This document shows, piece by piece, positions 44,999-53,301 of a stretch of DNA of 64,000 nucleotides; within the stretch, counting starts at the first letter, position 1; each line of letters opens with the position of its first letter. The notes under the pieces are model-generated. The model was given only the letters and a program-made list of their open reading frames with translations, searched no databases and was not told the origin of the DNA. This stretch comes from Woronichinia naegeliana WA131. GTDB taxonomy: Bacteria > Cyanobacteriota > Cyanobacteriia > Cyanobacteriales > Microcystaceae. The DNA is taken from contig CP073041.1 of the NCBI GenBank assembly GCA_025370055.1, forward strand, positions 5,178,272 to 5,242,271, given 5' to 3'. A program made the position numbers and the translations under genes.

Positions 44999-45767
44999 AT
45001 CTAATACCACCCATTACATTGACTCTTCCTTTTCTTCTATCTCCCCTCACTTTTTTACGCTTTCCTTTTTTTGTCCAATGTTTTCTCCGTATTACTCTTA
45101 AGCTGAAGCCACTTTCATCCCAAAACCATATCTGGATTGATTCTGGCTTTTCTTTCAAAAGCTTCTTGTACTCTTCAACTTTCTTTCTAAATTCCTCTCT
45201 TTTTTGCTCATCTTTTTTATCTTCTAGACTATATTTTGCCCAAATATAGACAGATCGCTTTTTTTAAAGCATATTTCTAAGTTGTGTATTTCCTAACAAT
45301 ATACCCGTTTCTTTTTCCATATGAGTTGATAGTCTTGCTACTGTCCAACTTCCAAATTCATATCCAAACTCTTCAGGCTCTTTGATTATTATCTCCGTCA
45401 ATTTCTCTATGTATTCTTCTGTTACTTTCCTGTGATTTCCTTTTTTTCTTTTGTCTCTTAAGCTTTCTATCTCTTTCGGATTTCCATTATTGCACCAGTA
45501 CCACACTTGTCGTTTGCAACATCCTAATAATCCTGATATTTCATCATACGTTTTTCCTTCATTTCTCAGTAACATAATCAATATTCTCTCTCTTGTAACT
45601 GCGTGCTCTTCCGTTTTAAGGGCTTTTTGTAGCTCTTTCTTGGTCTTTTGGTCTAAGAAGTTTAACGTCAGCATAGTCATACAAAAAAGTAAGTCTATAT
45701 ATTCTACCTTATATCCACTTAGAGTGATGACAGCTTAACATGAGATGAAAAGTGACAAAGAGGAAAC

Positions 45768-45857
45768 GGTAGTGTTCTGAATCTGTGGATAAGATAAGTC
45801 ATAATGAATAGACTGACTACGTTCTAGAAATACGCTCCACTGGTCTAGAACATTACC
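45768..45857. mobile_element. 90-bp MITE with IS1-family (IS-I-like) ends
   Basis: Begins GGTAGTGTTCTGAATCTGTGG and ends CTAGAACATTACC, imperfect inverted repeats that match the IS-I ends at 38709-39555. No coding capacity. Its last bases supply the stop codon of the antiporter gene. Confidence 0.7.
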
Positions 45858-47760
45858 GATTCAACTTGTTAAGGGCAACCTCCTCTACCTCTGGCAAACT
45901 CCCTAGAGCTAACCGAGAAGGCTGTTTACTGCCGGATAGACGTTTGAGCAGAGAGGGCCTGGGATCATGGAGCAAATAGAAAATTTCATCCCCTGCATCC
46001 CACATTTCATCACTTTTAACCAATTGCAAATTTCCCTGACGCTTTACCAATAGGGGTAATAATTCCCCTGAACGAATCAGGGCTTGTAGATGGGCCTGTT
46101 GTAAACTTAAACCCTCTTCTTGAAAAGTTGTTTTCCCTAGTTTTACCTGATCATTACTGAGATATTGATTCCAATTTTTAAACAATTGATGATCAATAAA
46201 AGACTGAATCCCCTTCGGTCGATGATTAGGAATTTCTTCTGACCCCTGGTTGGGGAAAATTGCCCAAACCCTTGGCGGTTTAAATTCTTCTAAAGCCCTT
46301 TGAGCCAAGACCAAATTGACCTCTGCATTACTGGTTAAGGCAATTAAGGTTCCCATTGAATTCATGCCGGCCGCTTCTAAGACATTCGGATCTAAAGCAC
46401 TGCTATGGACAGCCCGAATGCCTTCTGATTCAGCAATTTGACAGGCTTCTAATTCCGTATCGATGAGAACGACAGGTTCCTCCTGGGACTGAAATAAACG
46501 GGCCATTAACCGGCCTAAAGGCGTGCAACCAATAATAATCGCTCCCGTGGCAGTGGCGGTGGTAATGCCTAACGTATTAGCTAACCATCGGGCCGTTAAA
46601 CCTTGAATAAATACCGTCATAATAATCGTGAGAAATACCAAAGCTTTAATGGCATCTCCCCCGTTAATTCCTTCGGCGGTTAATAAAATCGCAAAAAGAG
46701 AGGCAACCGAGGCTGAGACAATTCCCCTGGGGGCAATCCAAGCGACAAAACATTTTTGTTGCCAAGTTAAGCCACTGTTTAAGGTACAAAGTAGAACACT
46801 AATCGGTCGTACCACAAACATCAGGGTTAAAACCGTTAAAACACTGCCCCAACCCAGGGCTACAATACTGGCAAGAGAAAGATCCGCCGCGAGCAGGATA
46901 AAGAGGACAGAAACACAGAGAATGGTCAGTTTACCTTTAAAGCGTCGTAGGAGTCGTTCATCCGGTAGGGCAGAGGAGTTAAGAAACATCCCCGTAGCAA
47001 CGGTGGCCATTAAGCCAGATTCACTAATCAACAATTGGGCCCCACCGAATACTCCCCACACACCAGCCAAGACCACTAGATTATTAATATCTTCCGATAA
47101 GAAAGTGGCACGTTTCAAAAAGAAACTCATCAACCAGCCGCCCAGGATGCCAATACCCAATCCAATCCCTAAACGGAGTAAAAGACCTGTTAAAATTTCG
47201 ATGACATCGGCTTCTACGGTGACATTGGTTTTAAAAATCGTTTCTAGGACAACAACGGCCAGGATGGCTCCGACGGGATCAATGAGTACGCCTTCTCCCT
47301 CTAAAATGGTTGCTACTGAACGATCAACCTGAACTTGTTTAATCAATGGGCCGACGACGGTGGGCCCCGTCACCACCACTAATGAGCCATACAAAAAGGC
47401 GATCGCCCAGGGAAATTCCGCTAACCAATGAGCCGCCATACCAGCACCGGCCAAGGTAATTAAGGTTCCGAGGGTGACAAGATTGCGTAAACTGCCCGAA
47501 ACCTGAGAGATTTCTTTTAGACTTAAATTCAGTCCGCCTTCAAATAAAATAATGGCAACGGAAAGGGCGACTATCACTTCTAACCCGTCTCCCAATTGTT
47601 GCGGATGGAGCAGATGCAGACCGTTACGTCCTAATAAAATACCAAAGAGGAGCAGGAAGACAATACTGGGAACCTTAAGATAGGCCGCCACAACTTGGGC
47701 ACTGATGCCTGCCAGTACCGTAAGGATAATTTGTAAGGTTAAATTAAAGGAGCCTTCCAT
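45853..47760 (-). CDS. Cation/proton antiporter with regulatory TrkA-N-like domain
   Basis: A 635-residue CPA1/NhaP-type membrane protein. About 12 hydrophobic segments fill residues 1-400, with family signatures FEGGLNLSLKEI, VVTGPTVVGPLIKQ and GVLIDPVGAILAVVVLE, and WIAPRGIVSASVASLFA. Residues 405-560 form a Rossmann-type TrkA-N/RCK domain (GAIIIGCTPLGRLMARLFQ, VVLIDTELEACQIAESEGIR). It exchanges Na+ or K+ for H+ across the membrane. The stop codon (TAA, 45853-45855) lies inside the 90-bp MITE, so the last few residues may differ from the ancestral protein. Confidence 0.88.
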   Translation of the reverse strand: MEGSFNLTLQIILTVLAGISAQVVAAYLKVPSIVFLLLFGILLGRNGLHLLHPQQLGDGLEVIVALSVAIILFEGGLNLSLKEISQVSGSLRNLVTLGTLITLAGAGMAAHWLAEFPWAIAFLYGSLVVVTGPTVVGPLIKQVQVDRSVATILEGEGVLIDPVGAILAVVVLETIFKTNVTVEADVIEILTGLLLRLGIGLGIGILGGWLMSFFLKRATFLSEDINNLVVLAGVWGVFGGAQLLISESGLMATVATGMFLNSSALPDERLLRRFKGKLTILCVSVLFILLAADLSLASIVALGWGSVLTVLTLMFVVRPISVLLCTLNSGLTWQQKCFVAWIAPRGIVSASVASLFAILLTAEGINGGDAIKALVFLTIIMTVFIQGLTARWLANTLGITTATATGAIIIGCTPLGRLMARLFQSQEEPVVLIDTELEACQIAESEGIRAVHSSALDPNVLEAAGMNSMGTLIALTSNAEVNLVLAQRALEEFKPPRVWAIFPNQGSEEIPNHRPKGIQSFIDHQLFKNWNQYLSNDQVKLGKTTFQEEGLSLQQAHLQALIRSGELLPLLVKRQGNLQLVKSDEMWDAGDEIFYLLHDPRPSLLKRLSGSKQPSRLALGSLPEVEEVALNKLNR

Positions 47761-47993
47761 GACAATGAATCATAGAAGATTTTCTCGCCAGTGGATAGCG
47801 ATCCGATTGTTCTGACAATGTAAGGTTATGGGCGGCGATCGCCGTTGTTCCCTAACTGATGCTGCCTTGAGAAAAGAAAGCATTATCATTAAAATCGTGA
47901 CTTTTGGGTGATCAAACTCAACCCGCATTGTAACACTTGAGTATTTTGACTCATTTTAAAGTTGAAGATCACTTTTTCCTTTTAAAGCTTGCT

Positions 47994-49634
47994 ATGAATC
48001 ATCCGGCCTTCCTGTCAGATCGCGACCAACGTCAATGGCGTAGAGAAGAACGCTGGTTAGAAAGATTTTGTATTGGTGGTTTACTCATCGCAGCGATCCT
48101 TCTTTTTTGCAGTAATCTTGGCAGTGTTCCTCTCTTGAATGGTGAAGAAGCTACCTTAGCCCAAATTGCAAAGGAATTGGCCGCTCATTGGCCAAAATTT
48201 TCAGGCTTTTTTCAAGCAGATCATCCTTCTGCACCCGCTCCAAATTCGATTCCGGCAATCGCTCACAAAACAACGACAGGGATATTAGCGGCGATCGCTG
48301 ATCCTAGGGAATTAAGCACCATTCCAAAGAAAGTTGCTGGTACATTTCAAGCTCTCAGCCCCCTCAGTGCTAAAGGATCATCGGCTCATTTCCTGACACT
48401 CTGGGGAAAACCGATTCTTGCCCAACCGCCCCTTGTTCCGGTTTTATTGGCAAGTAGTTACGCTCTCGGCGGTATTAACCTATGGACAACCCGTTTACCG
48501 ATCGCCTTGCTGACAGCTTTATCGGTTCCTGGACTCTATTGTGTGGCCAAAGAACTGTTTCGACATCGGTTAACAGCACTCTATGCCGGACTCATCTATT
48601 TAACCTGTTGGGGGGTGATTTGTTGGGGGCGATTGGGCAGCAGTCATGGCGTTGTCCTGTTTAGCGAAATTTGGTTAATGGGAGCCGTTTTAAGAACGAG
48701 ACGCAATCTCATCACTTCCTTTGAAATTGGTTTAGCCCTCAGTTTATTAATGCTCACCCAACCATTATTAGGGGCATTATTAGCCATAACGGCTTTAACT
48801 TTTCTATTTTGGGATACGCCCCGCTTATCACGCTCTGTTTACTTTTGGAGTGGTTTGGGGTTGGGACTAGGGCCAGCCATTGCTTGGTATGGATGGCAAA
48901 GCTCTCAATGGGGAAAAGTATTTTGGTCACAGATATTTGTTTTCCCTAATGGACAAGCATCTTCGCTCTGGTTGGCCATTATTGGCTTTTATAGTTTAAA
49001 ACTGTTGCAATATGGTCTGCCCTGGCTATTATTTGCGGGTTATGGTTTTTCCTTAGCCTGGTCTTCACGGCATTGGAGTTGGGGGAAAGCAATTATTATT
49101 GGTTTGGGTCTGTATTTTTTACTAATCTGTTTGCTACCAGGACAGTGGGAAAATGCTCTCACACCGATCTATCCTTCCTTGGCTTTAGCTGGGGCGATCG
49201 CTTTAAAAGAAGTCCGTCATCTCGATCCCACCATTCCCTATCCCAAAATTTGGCGTTTTGCCTTTTTCGGGTTTTCTTTTATCTTTATTGCCCTAACTAT
49301 CTCGCTCTATAGTAATTTTCCCGTTCAAATATTACCCCAGAAGGAAAGACCTTTTCTACTATTGATTCTGATCTTTTTCTCTCTTACTTTAGCGATGACG
49401 GCTAATCTTCTCGCTCAACGACAGACGGAATTTATTCCGATTTTATTCTGGGGAATGTTTATTAGTCTTCTGCTTTGGGTCAATACCCCTTTCTGGTTGT
49501 GGCCAAAAGCTGGAGATTTTCCTGTTAAGGCGATCGCGGCTCTGATTCAAAAAAAGTTCCAGCTTCTCAACCAATTTATACCTGATACATTTATGCGACA
49601 GAAAGCGGTATATTACCGCATTTTGCAACAATAG
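47994..49634 (+). CDS. GT39/ArnT-type membrane glycosyltransferase, probably 3'-truncated
   Basis: About 546 residues starting at the ATG at 47994 (a TTG at 47937 is less likely). The N-terminal membrane segment is followed by an acidic periplasmic-loop motif (LLNGEEATLAQIAKEL), the hallmark of PMT/ArnT-type enzymes that use polyprenyl-phosphate sugars, then about ten more hydrophobic helices. The C terminus after PVKAIAALIQKK reads into sequence that is antisense to tnpB and stops at once, whereas related proteins continue with a periplasmic domain (from memory). The gene is therefore probably truncated by the IS607 element. Confidence 0.75.
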   Translation: MNHPAFLSDRDQRQWRREERWLERFCIGGLLIAAILLFCSNLGSVPLLNGEEATLAQIAKELAAHWPKFSGFFQADHPSAPAPNSIPAIAHKTTTGILAAIADPRELSTIPKKVAGTFQALSPLSAKGSSAHFLTLWGKPILAQPPLVPVLLASSYALGGINLWTTRLPIALLTALSVPGLYCVAKELFRHRLTALYAGLIYLTCWGVICWGRLGSSHGVVLFSEIWLMGAVLRTRRNLITSFEIGLALSLLMLTQPLLGALLAITALTFLFWDTPRLSRSVYFWSGLGLGLGPAIAWYGWQSSQWGKVFWSQIFVFPNGQASSLWLAIIGFYSLKLLQYGLPWLLFAGYGFSLAWSSRHWSWGKAIIIGLGLYFLLICLLPGQWENALTPIYPSLALAGAIALKEVRHLDPTIPYPKIWRFAFFGFSFIFIALTISLYSNFPVQILPQKERPFLLLILIFFSLTLAMTANLLAQRQTEFIPILFWGMFISLLLWVNTPFWLWPKAGDFPVKAIAALIQKKFQLLNQFIPDTFMRQKAVYYRILQQ

Positions 49635-50844
49635 CATCACCCTCGTTACTGAGAGTGAAGGTCGTACCCGACAAAGCCTTGAGCATAATACCCAAAGCAC
49701 CATTCCAATCGCGTGGAATAACGTGGTCACAAACGGGACATCGAAAAACCTTAGAACCACCTAGTTTTGTGTGGATATGTCCGTATTTCGTACAAGTTTT
49801 GCTGGTAAATTCTTCTGTCACGTCAAACACCTGACAGCCACTTAACTCAGCTTTATTTTTAAGGACTTGTTTGAACCGATAATGCGCCCATGTCAACATT
49901 TGTCGGGCAGTTTTACTTCTGATTTTTTGCTTGGAACGATTGGTCATTTCTGACGTTTCAAACTTTGGCAGCAAGATAGCTGGATATTTTTTTGTTAAGT
50001 AACTTGCTGTTTTTTTATGACAGTCATCAATTAAGTCACGAATCTTGCCTCGTAATCGAGACGCTGCCCGTCTCATTTTTTGTCGTTCTTTAGCAACTTT
50101 TGACAGGCTAATTCGACTCATTAAGTCATCAAGATACTTACATAGCCTGTTGATTCGTCCCATATCTGATGAACCGACTTCTAGGAAGTTTTGCCCATCA
50201 AATCCTGTCAGAAAAGTTCTTACTCCTGGGTCAAGAGCAATAATGCGATTTTCCGGCTGGGGTGTCGTTTTTGTTTCTTCTAGAAAAATACAGAACCAGT
50301 CACCCGACTTATCCTTGATTAGTTGAGTTGCATAAAGACTAACATCAGGGATTGCTTCTGAAGAAATAAAACCAAGCCCCTTTGTTAGAGTTGGATACCA
50401 TGTTCCCTTGCTGAAATTGCAGTTGTTAAACTTGATTGTTTGTCTAGGAGCTTTACAACTTCTATACTTACAATCCCGACTGGCAGTATAGGCTTGGTGA
50501 GCATCAAAAATAGCATTCTGCCTGATATGACAAGGGGTGTCTTTTACCCATTCAGGAAGGTTGGATTGCATGATGATATTTCTTAATTTTCCCTTGCCAA
50601 TCCTGCCATTTTTCTTTTGGTAGTCAATAGCTTGATTAAAGCAATAACGACAAGCCGCCATCCATTTATTCCACTGTTTCTTCAACTCCAGACTGGGATA
50701 AACTTTTATCTTTCTTGCTCTGATTTTTATACTTTCGGAGTCCGTATAATCGCCTTGAGAAACAAGGTCGAATGGCGAGGATGTCTTCAACCATCTCGGC
50801 TTCAGGAGAGAGATTTGTCTCCCTATCGAACCACGATTGAGCAT
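49591..50844 (-). CDS. tnpB: TnpB RNA-guided nuclease (IS607 type)
   Basis: Up to 417 residues; the first 40 or so overlap the tnpA relic and the true start is probably a non-ATG codon nearer IRARKIKVYP. RuvC motifs are present: IIALDPGVRTFLTGF (Asp), AILLPKFETSEM (Glu), RDWNGALGIML (Asp). The zinc finger reads TCTKYGHIHTKLGG then FRCPVC: the second Cys of the first CxxC is Tyr. TnpB proteins cut DNA guided by an omega-RNA from the element's end and are relatives of Cas12. Activity here is doubtful because of the zinc-finger change. Confidence 0.85.
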   Translation of the reverse strand: MLNRGSIGRQISLLKPRWLKTSSPFDLVSQGDYTDSESIKIRARKIKVYPSLELKKQWNKWMAACRYCFNQAIDYQKKNGRIGKGKLRNIIMQSNLPEWVKDTPCHIRQNAIFDAHQAYTASRDCKYRSCKAPRQTIKFNNCNFSKGTWYPTLTKGLGFISSEAIPDVSLYATQLIKDKSGDWFCIFLEETKTTPQPENRIIALDPGVRTFLTGFDGQNFLEVGSSDMGRINRLCKYLDDLMSRISLSKVAKERQKMRRAASRLRGKIRDLIDDCHKKTASYLTKKYPAILLPKFETSEMTNRSKQKIRSKTARQMLTWAHYRFKQVLKNKAELSGCQVFDVTEEFTSKTCTKYGHIHTKLGGSKVFRCPVCDHVIPRDWNGALGIMLKALSGTTFTLSNEGDAIVAKCGNIPLSVA

Positions 50845-51269
50845 CCAAACTTTCGGCAGAACCCGTCAAGCCAATTAAATCCAAATCGGGCAAGCCTATC
50901 TTGGTGAGCGACCACAATTGTTGCGACATCTCCAGACATGACTCGTTCCAATAAGGCTGTAAGTTTTTGCCTTTTGAAGTTGAGTCCTCCACCGATTTCG
51001 CTGACGACTTCCGCTTGCGGGTATTTTTCTTGGAGGACGGCGACTTGTCTTGAGAGGTCTTCGGATTGTCCCCTACTGCTGACACGAGCGTAAATAACGG
51101 TAGCTCTAGTTGGCTCAACCTATTTCCCTGTGTAGGATTCAGTTTCGTATCGCCTTTACCCTGACGGGGTTTTAATTGCTTGGATTTTCCCTTCCTGCTC
51201 CCATTTAACCAGGGTTCGGACGTGGACTCCGAGCATTCCTGCTGCGGTTTTGGGTTTAACATATTTTGC
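50666..51269 (-). pseudogene. IS607 serine recombinase TnpA relic
   Basis: Reading the minus strand from 51269 gives AKYVKPKTAAGMLGVHVRTL and KWEQEGKIQAIKTPSG, then TAA, RRYETESYTGK, then TAG, then VEPTRATVIYARVSSRGQSE (catalytic Ser) and on to VVAHQDRLARFGF. The C-terminal part (SPEAEMVEDILAIRPCFSRR, LYGLRKYKNQSKKDKS) is in another frame. Two nonsense codons, at least one frameshift and no good start codon show it is dead. Confidence 0.85.
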
Positions 51270-51559
51270 GATAATAAATCCCTCAATTCGACGCTTCCAT
51301 TCTAGCGCATAGTAGCGCATTCTGTCGGTATTTGTGGATTAAATCTTGCTCTTTATTACAGGAACAGTTTTCCCCAAGAATTTGATGTCTAAAACGTTGG
51401 TGGGGAATAATATTTACGGGAAATCACGGAGAAACCTTGAAACGACTTCCCCAGCCCTTAAGGCCGCCGAAAATCAGAGCCACTATTCATTTGACACTTG
51501 AGCAGCGATCGCGTCAAGATAGATAGAGATTCGTAAAATTTTGTAAAGCTGGTCACGAA

Positions 51560-52189
51560 ATGTCGGTAGAGTTTTTATCGGTTGATGACATTCAGACGAT
51601 CGCACGTCAATACGGCTACTGGACAGTCTTTATCGGGATTGCCCTTGAAAACACTGGAATTCCGCTACCAGGGGAAACCATTACCATTGTGGGTGGCTTC
51701 CTGGCGGGAAGTGGAGAATTAAATTATTGGTTTGTTCTCTTAACGGCGATCGCTGGAGCCGTAATGGGGGACAACTTTGGCTACTGGATTGGCAAATGGG
51801 GCGGTTGGCCCTTTTTATTAAAAGCCGGACGCTTATTTAAAATTTCTGAACATCAACTGTTACAAGCTCGCCATCAATTTAGCAAGAACGCCCCTAGAGC
51901 AGTATTTTTCGGACGATTTGTAGCCCTATTGCGAATTTTTGCTGGCCCAATGGCAGGTATTGCCCAGATGCCCTATCCTCAATTTTTACTCTGTAATTTA
52001 GGGGGTGCAACCCTCTGGGGAACAATCATGGTGACGGCATCCTTTTTTCTTGGACGTTTGATCCCGCTCCATCAATTGGTGTCCTGGGCAGCCCGATTTG
52101 GCATTATTGCTTTGATGGCAGTTGTCGCATCTATAGTAGCGATGATTTGGTTAGAATCCCAAAAAGCTAAGTTAGAAATGAAAAAATAG
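51560..52189 (+). CDS. DedA/VTT-domain membrane protein
   Basis: A 209-residue membrane protein with the DedA signature: ALENTGIPLPGETITIVGGFLAG, the re-entrant GAVMGDNFGYWIGKWGG, FFGRFVALLRIFAGPMAGIAQM (conserved Arg residues) and several hydrophobic helices. The family moves polyprenyl-phosphate or phospholipids across the membrane. It stands alone with about 270 bp upstream. Confidence 0.9.
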   Translation: MSVEFLSVDDIQTIARQYGYWTVFIGIALENTGIPLPGETITIVGGFLAGSGELNYWFVLLTAIAGAVMGDNFGYWIGKWGGWPFLLKAGRLFKISEHQLLQARHQFSKNAPRAVFFGRFVALLRIFAGPMAGIAQMPYPQFLLCNLGGATLWGTIMVTASFFLGRLIPLHQLVSWAARFGIIALMAVVASIVAMIWLESQKAKLEMKK

Positions 52190-52350
52190 ATCAAGAGTCA
52201 GAAAGAGCTAGAATTTTTCAGTCTTTTGTAAGAATTCATTGATTTGACTTTGAAGTTAGTTTTAAGATCTGTCTAGTGGATAAACTAGCTAAGTTCCGAT
52301 CTCAAAATTCCGCTATAATGTTTGCCTATTCAGGATTACCGTGAAATACT

Positions 52351-53094
52351 ATGAGCATGAATTCCCAACTCCAAACCGCTCTACGTCAACGTCGTGCTGT
52401 CAAGATTATCAGTGGTTTAAATAATTTCAATATTGACAAAGTCAGTGCAGTAGTAAAAGCCGCCCAAGCCGGTGGAGCCACTTTTGTTGATATTGCCGCC
52501 GATCGCGCTTTAATTCAGCAGGTAAAACAGTTAATCGCTCTTCCCGTTTGCGTCTCTGCGGTAGAAGCCCAATTATTAGCTGATGCGGTTGAGGCTGGTG
52601 CAGATTTAGTCGAAATTGGTAATTTTGATAGCTTTTATGCCCAGGGTCGTCGATTTGAAGCCATGAAAGTTTTAGCGTTAACCCAAGCCACCCGTCAACT
52701 GCTTCCCAATACAACTCTCTCCGTTACCGTTCCCCACATTTTGGCTCTAGATGAACAGGTACGACTAGCCGAAGCCTTAGTAGAAGCCGGAGCTGATATC
52801 ATTCAAACCGAAGGCGCAACTAGTGCTACACCGAACCATGCTGGCATTTTGGGACTGATCGAAAAAGCCGCTCCCACGTTGGCCGCAGCCCATGCCATTT
52901 CCCATGCCGTTACTGTTCCCGTCCTCTGTGCCTCTGGCCTTTCCGATGTCACGGTGCTAATGGCGATCGCCGCCGGTGCGTCAGGAGTGGGTGTCGGTTC
53001 AGCTATTAATCAACTCAACGATCAAGTAGCAATGGTGGCCGCAGTACGTAGTTTAGTAGAAGCGTTAAGCAGCAAACAAGTGGCTCTTCGCTAA
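52351..53094 (+). CDS. ycf23: Ycf23/DUF561 TIM-barrel protein
   Basis: A 247-residue protein (LRQRRAVKIISGLNNFNIDK, VDIAADRALIQQVKQLIALP, VEAGADLVEIGNFDSFYAQG, GASGVGVGSAINQL) with a repeated beta/alpha pattern and a phosphate-binding-like GVGVGSAI near the C terminus. It matches the DUF561/Ycf23 family of cyanobacteria and red-lineage plastids. The function is not established. It is intact; IS debris starts about 75 bp downstream. Confidence 0.85.
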   Translation: MSMNSQLQTALRQRRAVKIISGLNNFNIDKVSAVVKAAQAGGATFVDIAADRALIQQVKQLIALPVCVSAVEAQLLADAVEAGADLVEIGNFDSFYAQGRRFEAMKVLALTQATRQLLPNTTLSVTVPHILALDEQVRLAEALVEAGADIIQTEGATSATPNHAGILGLIEKAAPTLAAAHAISHAVTVPVLCASGLSDVTVLMAIAAGASGVGVGSAINQLNDQVAMVAAVRSLVEALSSKQVALR

Positions 53095-53113
53095 GGTAAT
53101 TTCTAACGGAACT

Positions 53114-53143
53114 CCTACCAGTAAGTCCCCCAGTATTGGTAGG
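53114..53143 (+). terminator. Possible terminator after ycf23
   Basis: CCTACCA pairs with TGGTAGG around a C-rich loop, 19 bp after the ycf23 stop; GGCTGTTTC follows, a weak U tract. Confidence 0.35.
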
Positions 53144-53168
53144 GCTGTTTCATTCTAATACATACTTG

Positions 53169-53301
53169 TGTGCGACCTCTAATTGATAAAAGATGGTGTA
53201 ATCAGGGTTCTACAGGGAATCCATATTGATCAAGTTTTGCCCAAAATTGACTCCATCGTTCCTTGGTCAATACCAAAGCCCGTAGGCTCAAAATAATTCC
53301 T
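53169..53301 (-). mobile_element. IS-A-like end remnant
   Basis: About 130 bp related to the ORF2 end of IS-A (TGCGACCTCTAATTGATAAA, then sequence encoding part of LSLRALVLT on the minus strand). It shares variant bases with the 4858 remnant and is cut by IS-D at AATTCCT. Confidence 0.7.

Larger units (their letters stand above)
42868..45680 (-). pseudogene. IS-J transposase: nonsense codon plus IS-B3 insertion
   Basis: The N-terminal part (45264-45680; TLNFLDQKTKKELQKALKTE, helix-turn-helix) runs to NTQLRNML, then TAA; the same frame continues without another stop as KKRSVYIWAKYSLEDKKDEQ and WFWDESGFSLRVI (first Asp) to GRVNVMGGIR, where IS-B3 intervenes. It resumes at YTDKKRWVDLIPTG, with VIILDNASFHK (Asp) and LPPYSPDYNLMELVWH (Glu). 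Removing IS-B3 and one ATCT repeat restores the frame; only the TAA, in a lysine-rich position, remains as a lesion. Confidence 0.85.
42855..45735 (-). mobile_element. IS-J: IS630-family element (net about 1187 bp), split by IS-B3
   Basis: Termini AGCTGTCATCA and TGATGACAGCT (perfect 11 bp), inserted at TA in an IS-A remnant. It contains IS-B3. Confidence 0.88.
42815..45767 (+). mobile_element. IS-A end remnant, split by IS-J
   Basis: Positions 42815-42854 (GGGTGTGACCTTTAGTTGAT and onward) and 45736-45767 (TAACATGAGATG, AAAGAGGAAAC) are the first 70 or so bases of the ORF1 end of IS-A. IS-J is inserted at the TA of GTGTTAACATG. The rest of IS-A is replaced by the 90-bp MITE at 45768. Confidence 0.8.
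49591..51300 (-). mobile_element. IS607-type element (degenerate tnpA plus tnpB)
   Basis: A serine-recombinase relic overlaps the start of a tnpB gene on the same strand, the IS607 arrangement. IS607 elements have no terminal inverted repeats, so the exact ends cannot be read; the tnpB end overlaps the 3' end of the glycosyltransferase gene. Confidence 0.7.

Noticed and set aside
46628-47332. A 234-codon plus-strand frame opposite the antiporter
   Set aside because: Composition is that of an antisense shadow of membrane helices; the antiporter on the other strand has clear family motifs.
50840-51286. The left half of the frame at 50666-51286 as a novel Ser/Lys-rich protein
   Set aside because: The real coding signal here is the decayed IS607 recombinase in another frame of the same strand; only the C-terminal part of the longer frame belongs to it.
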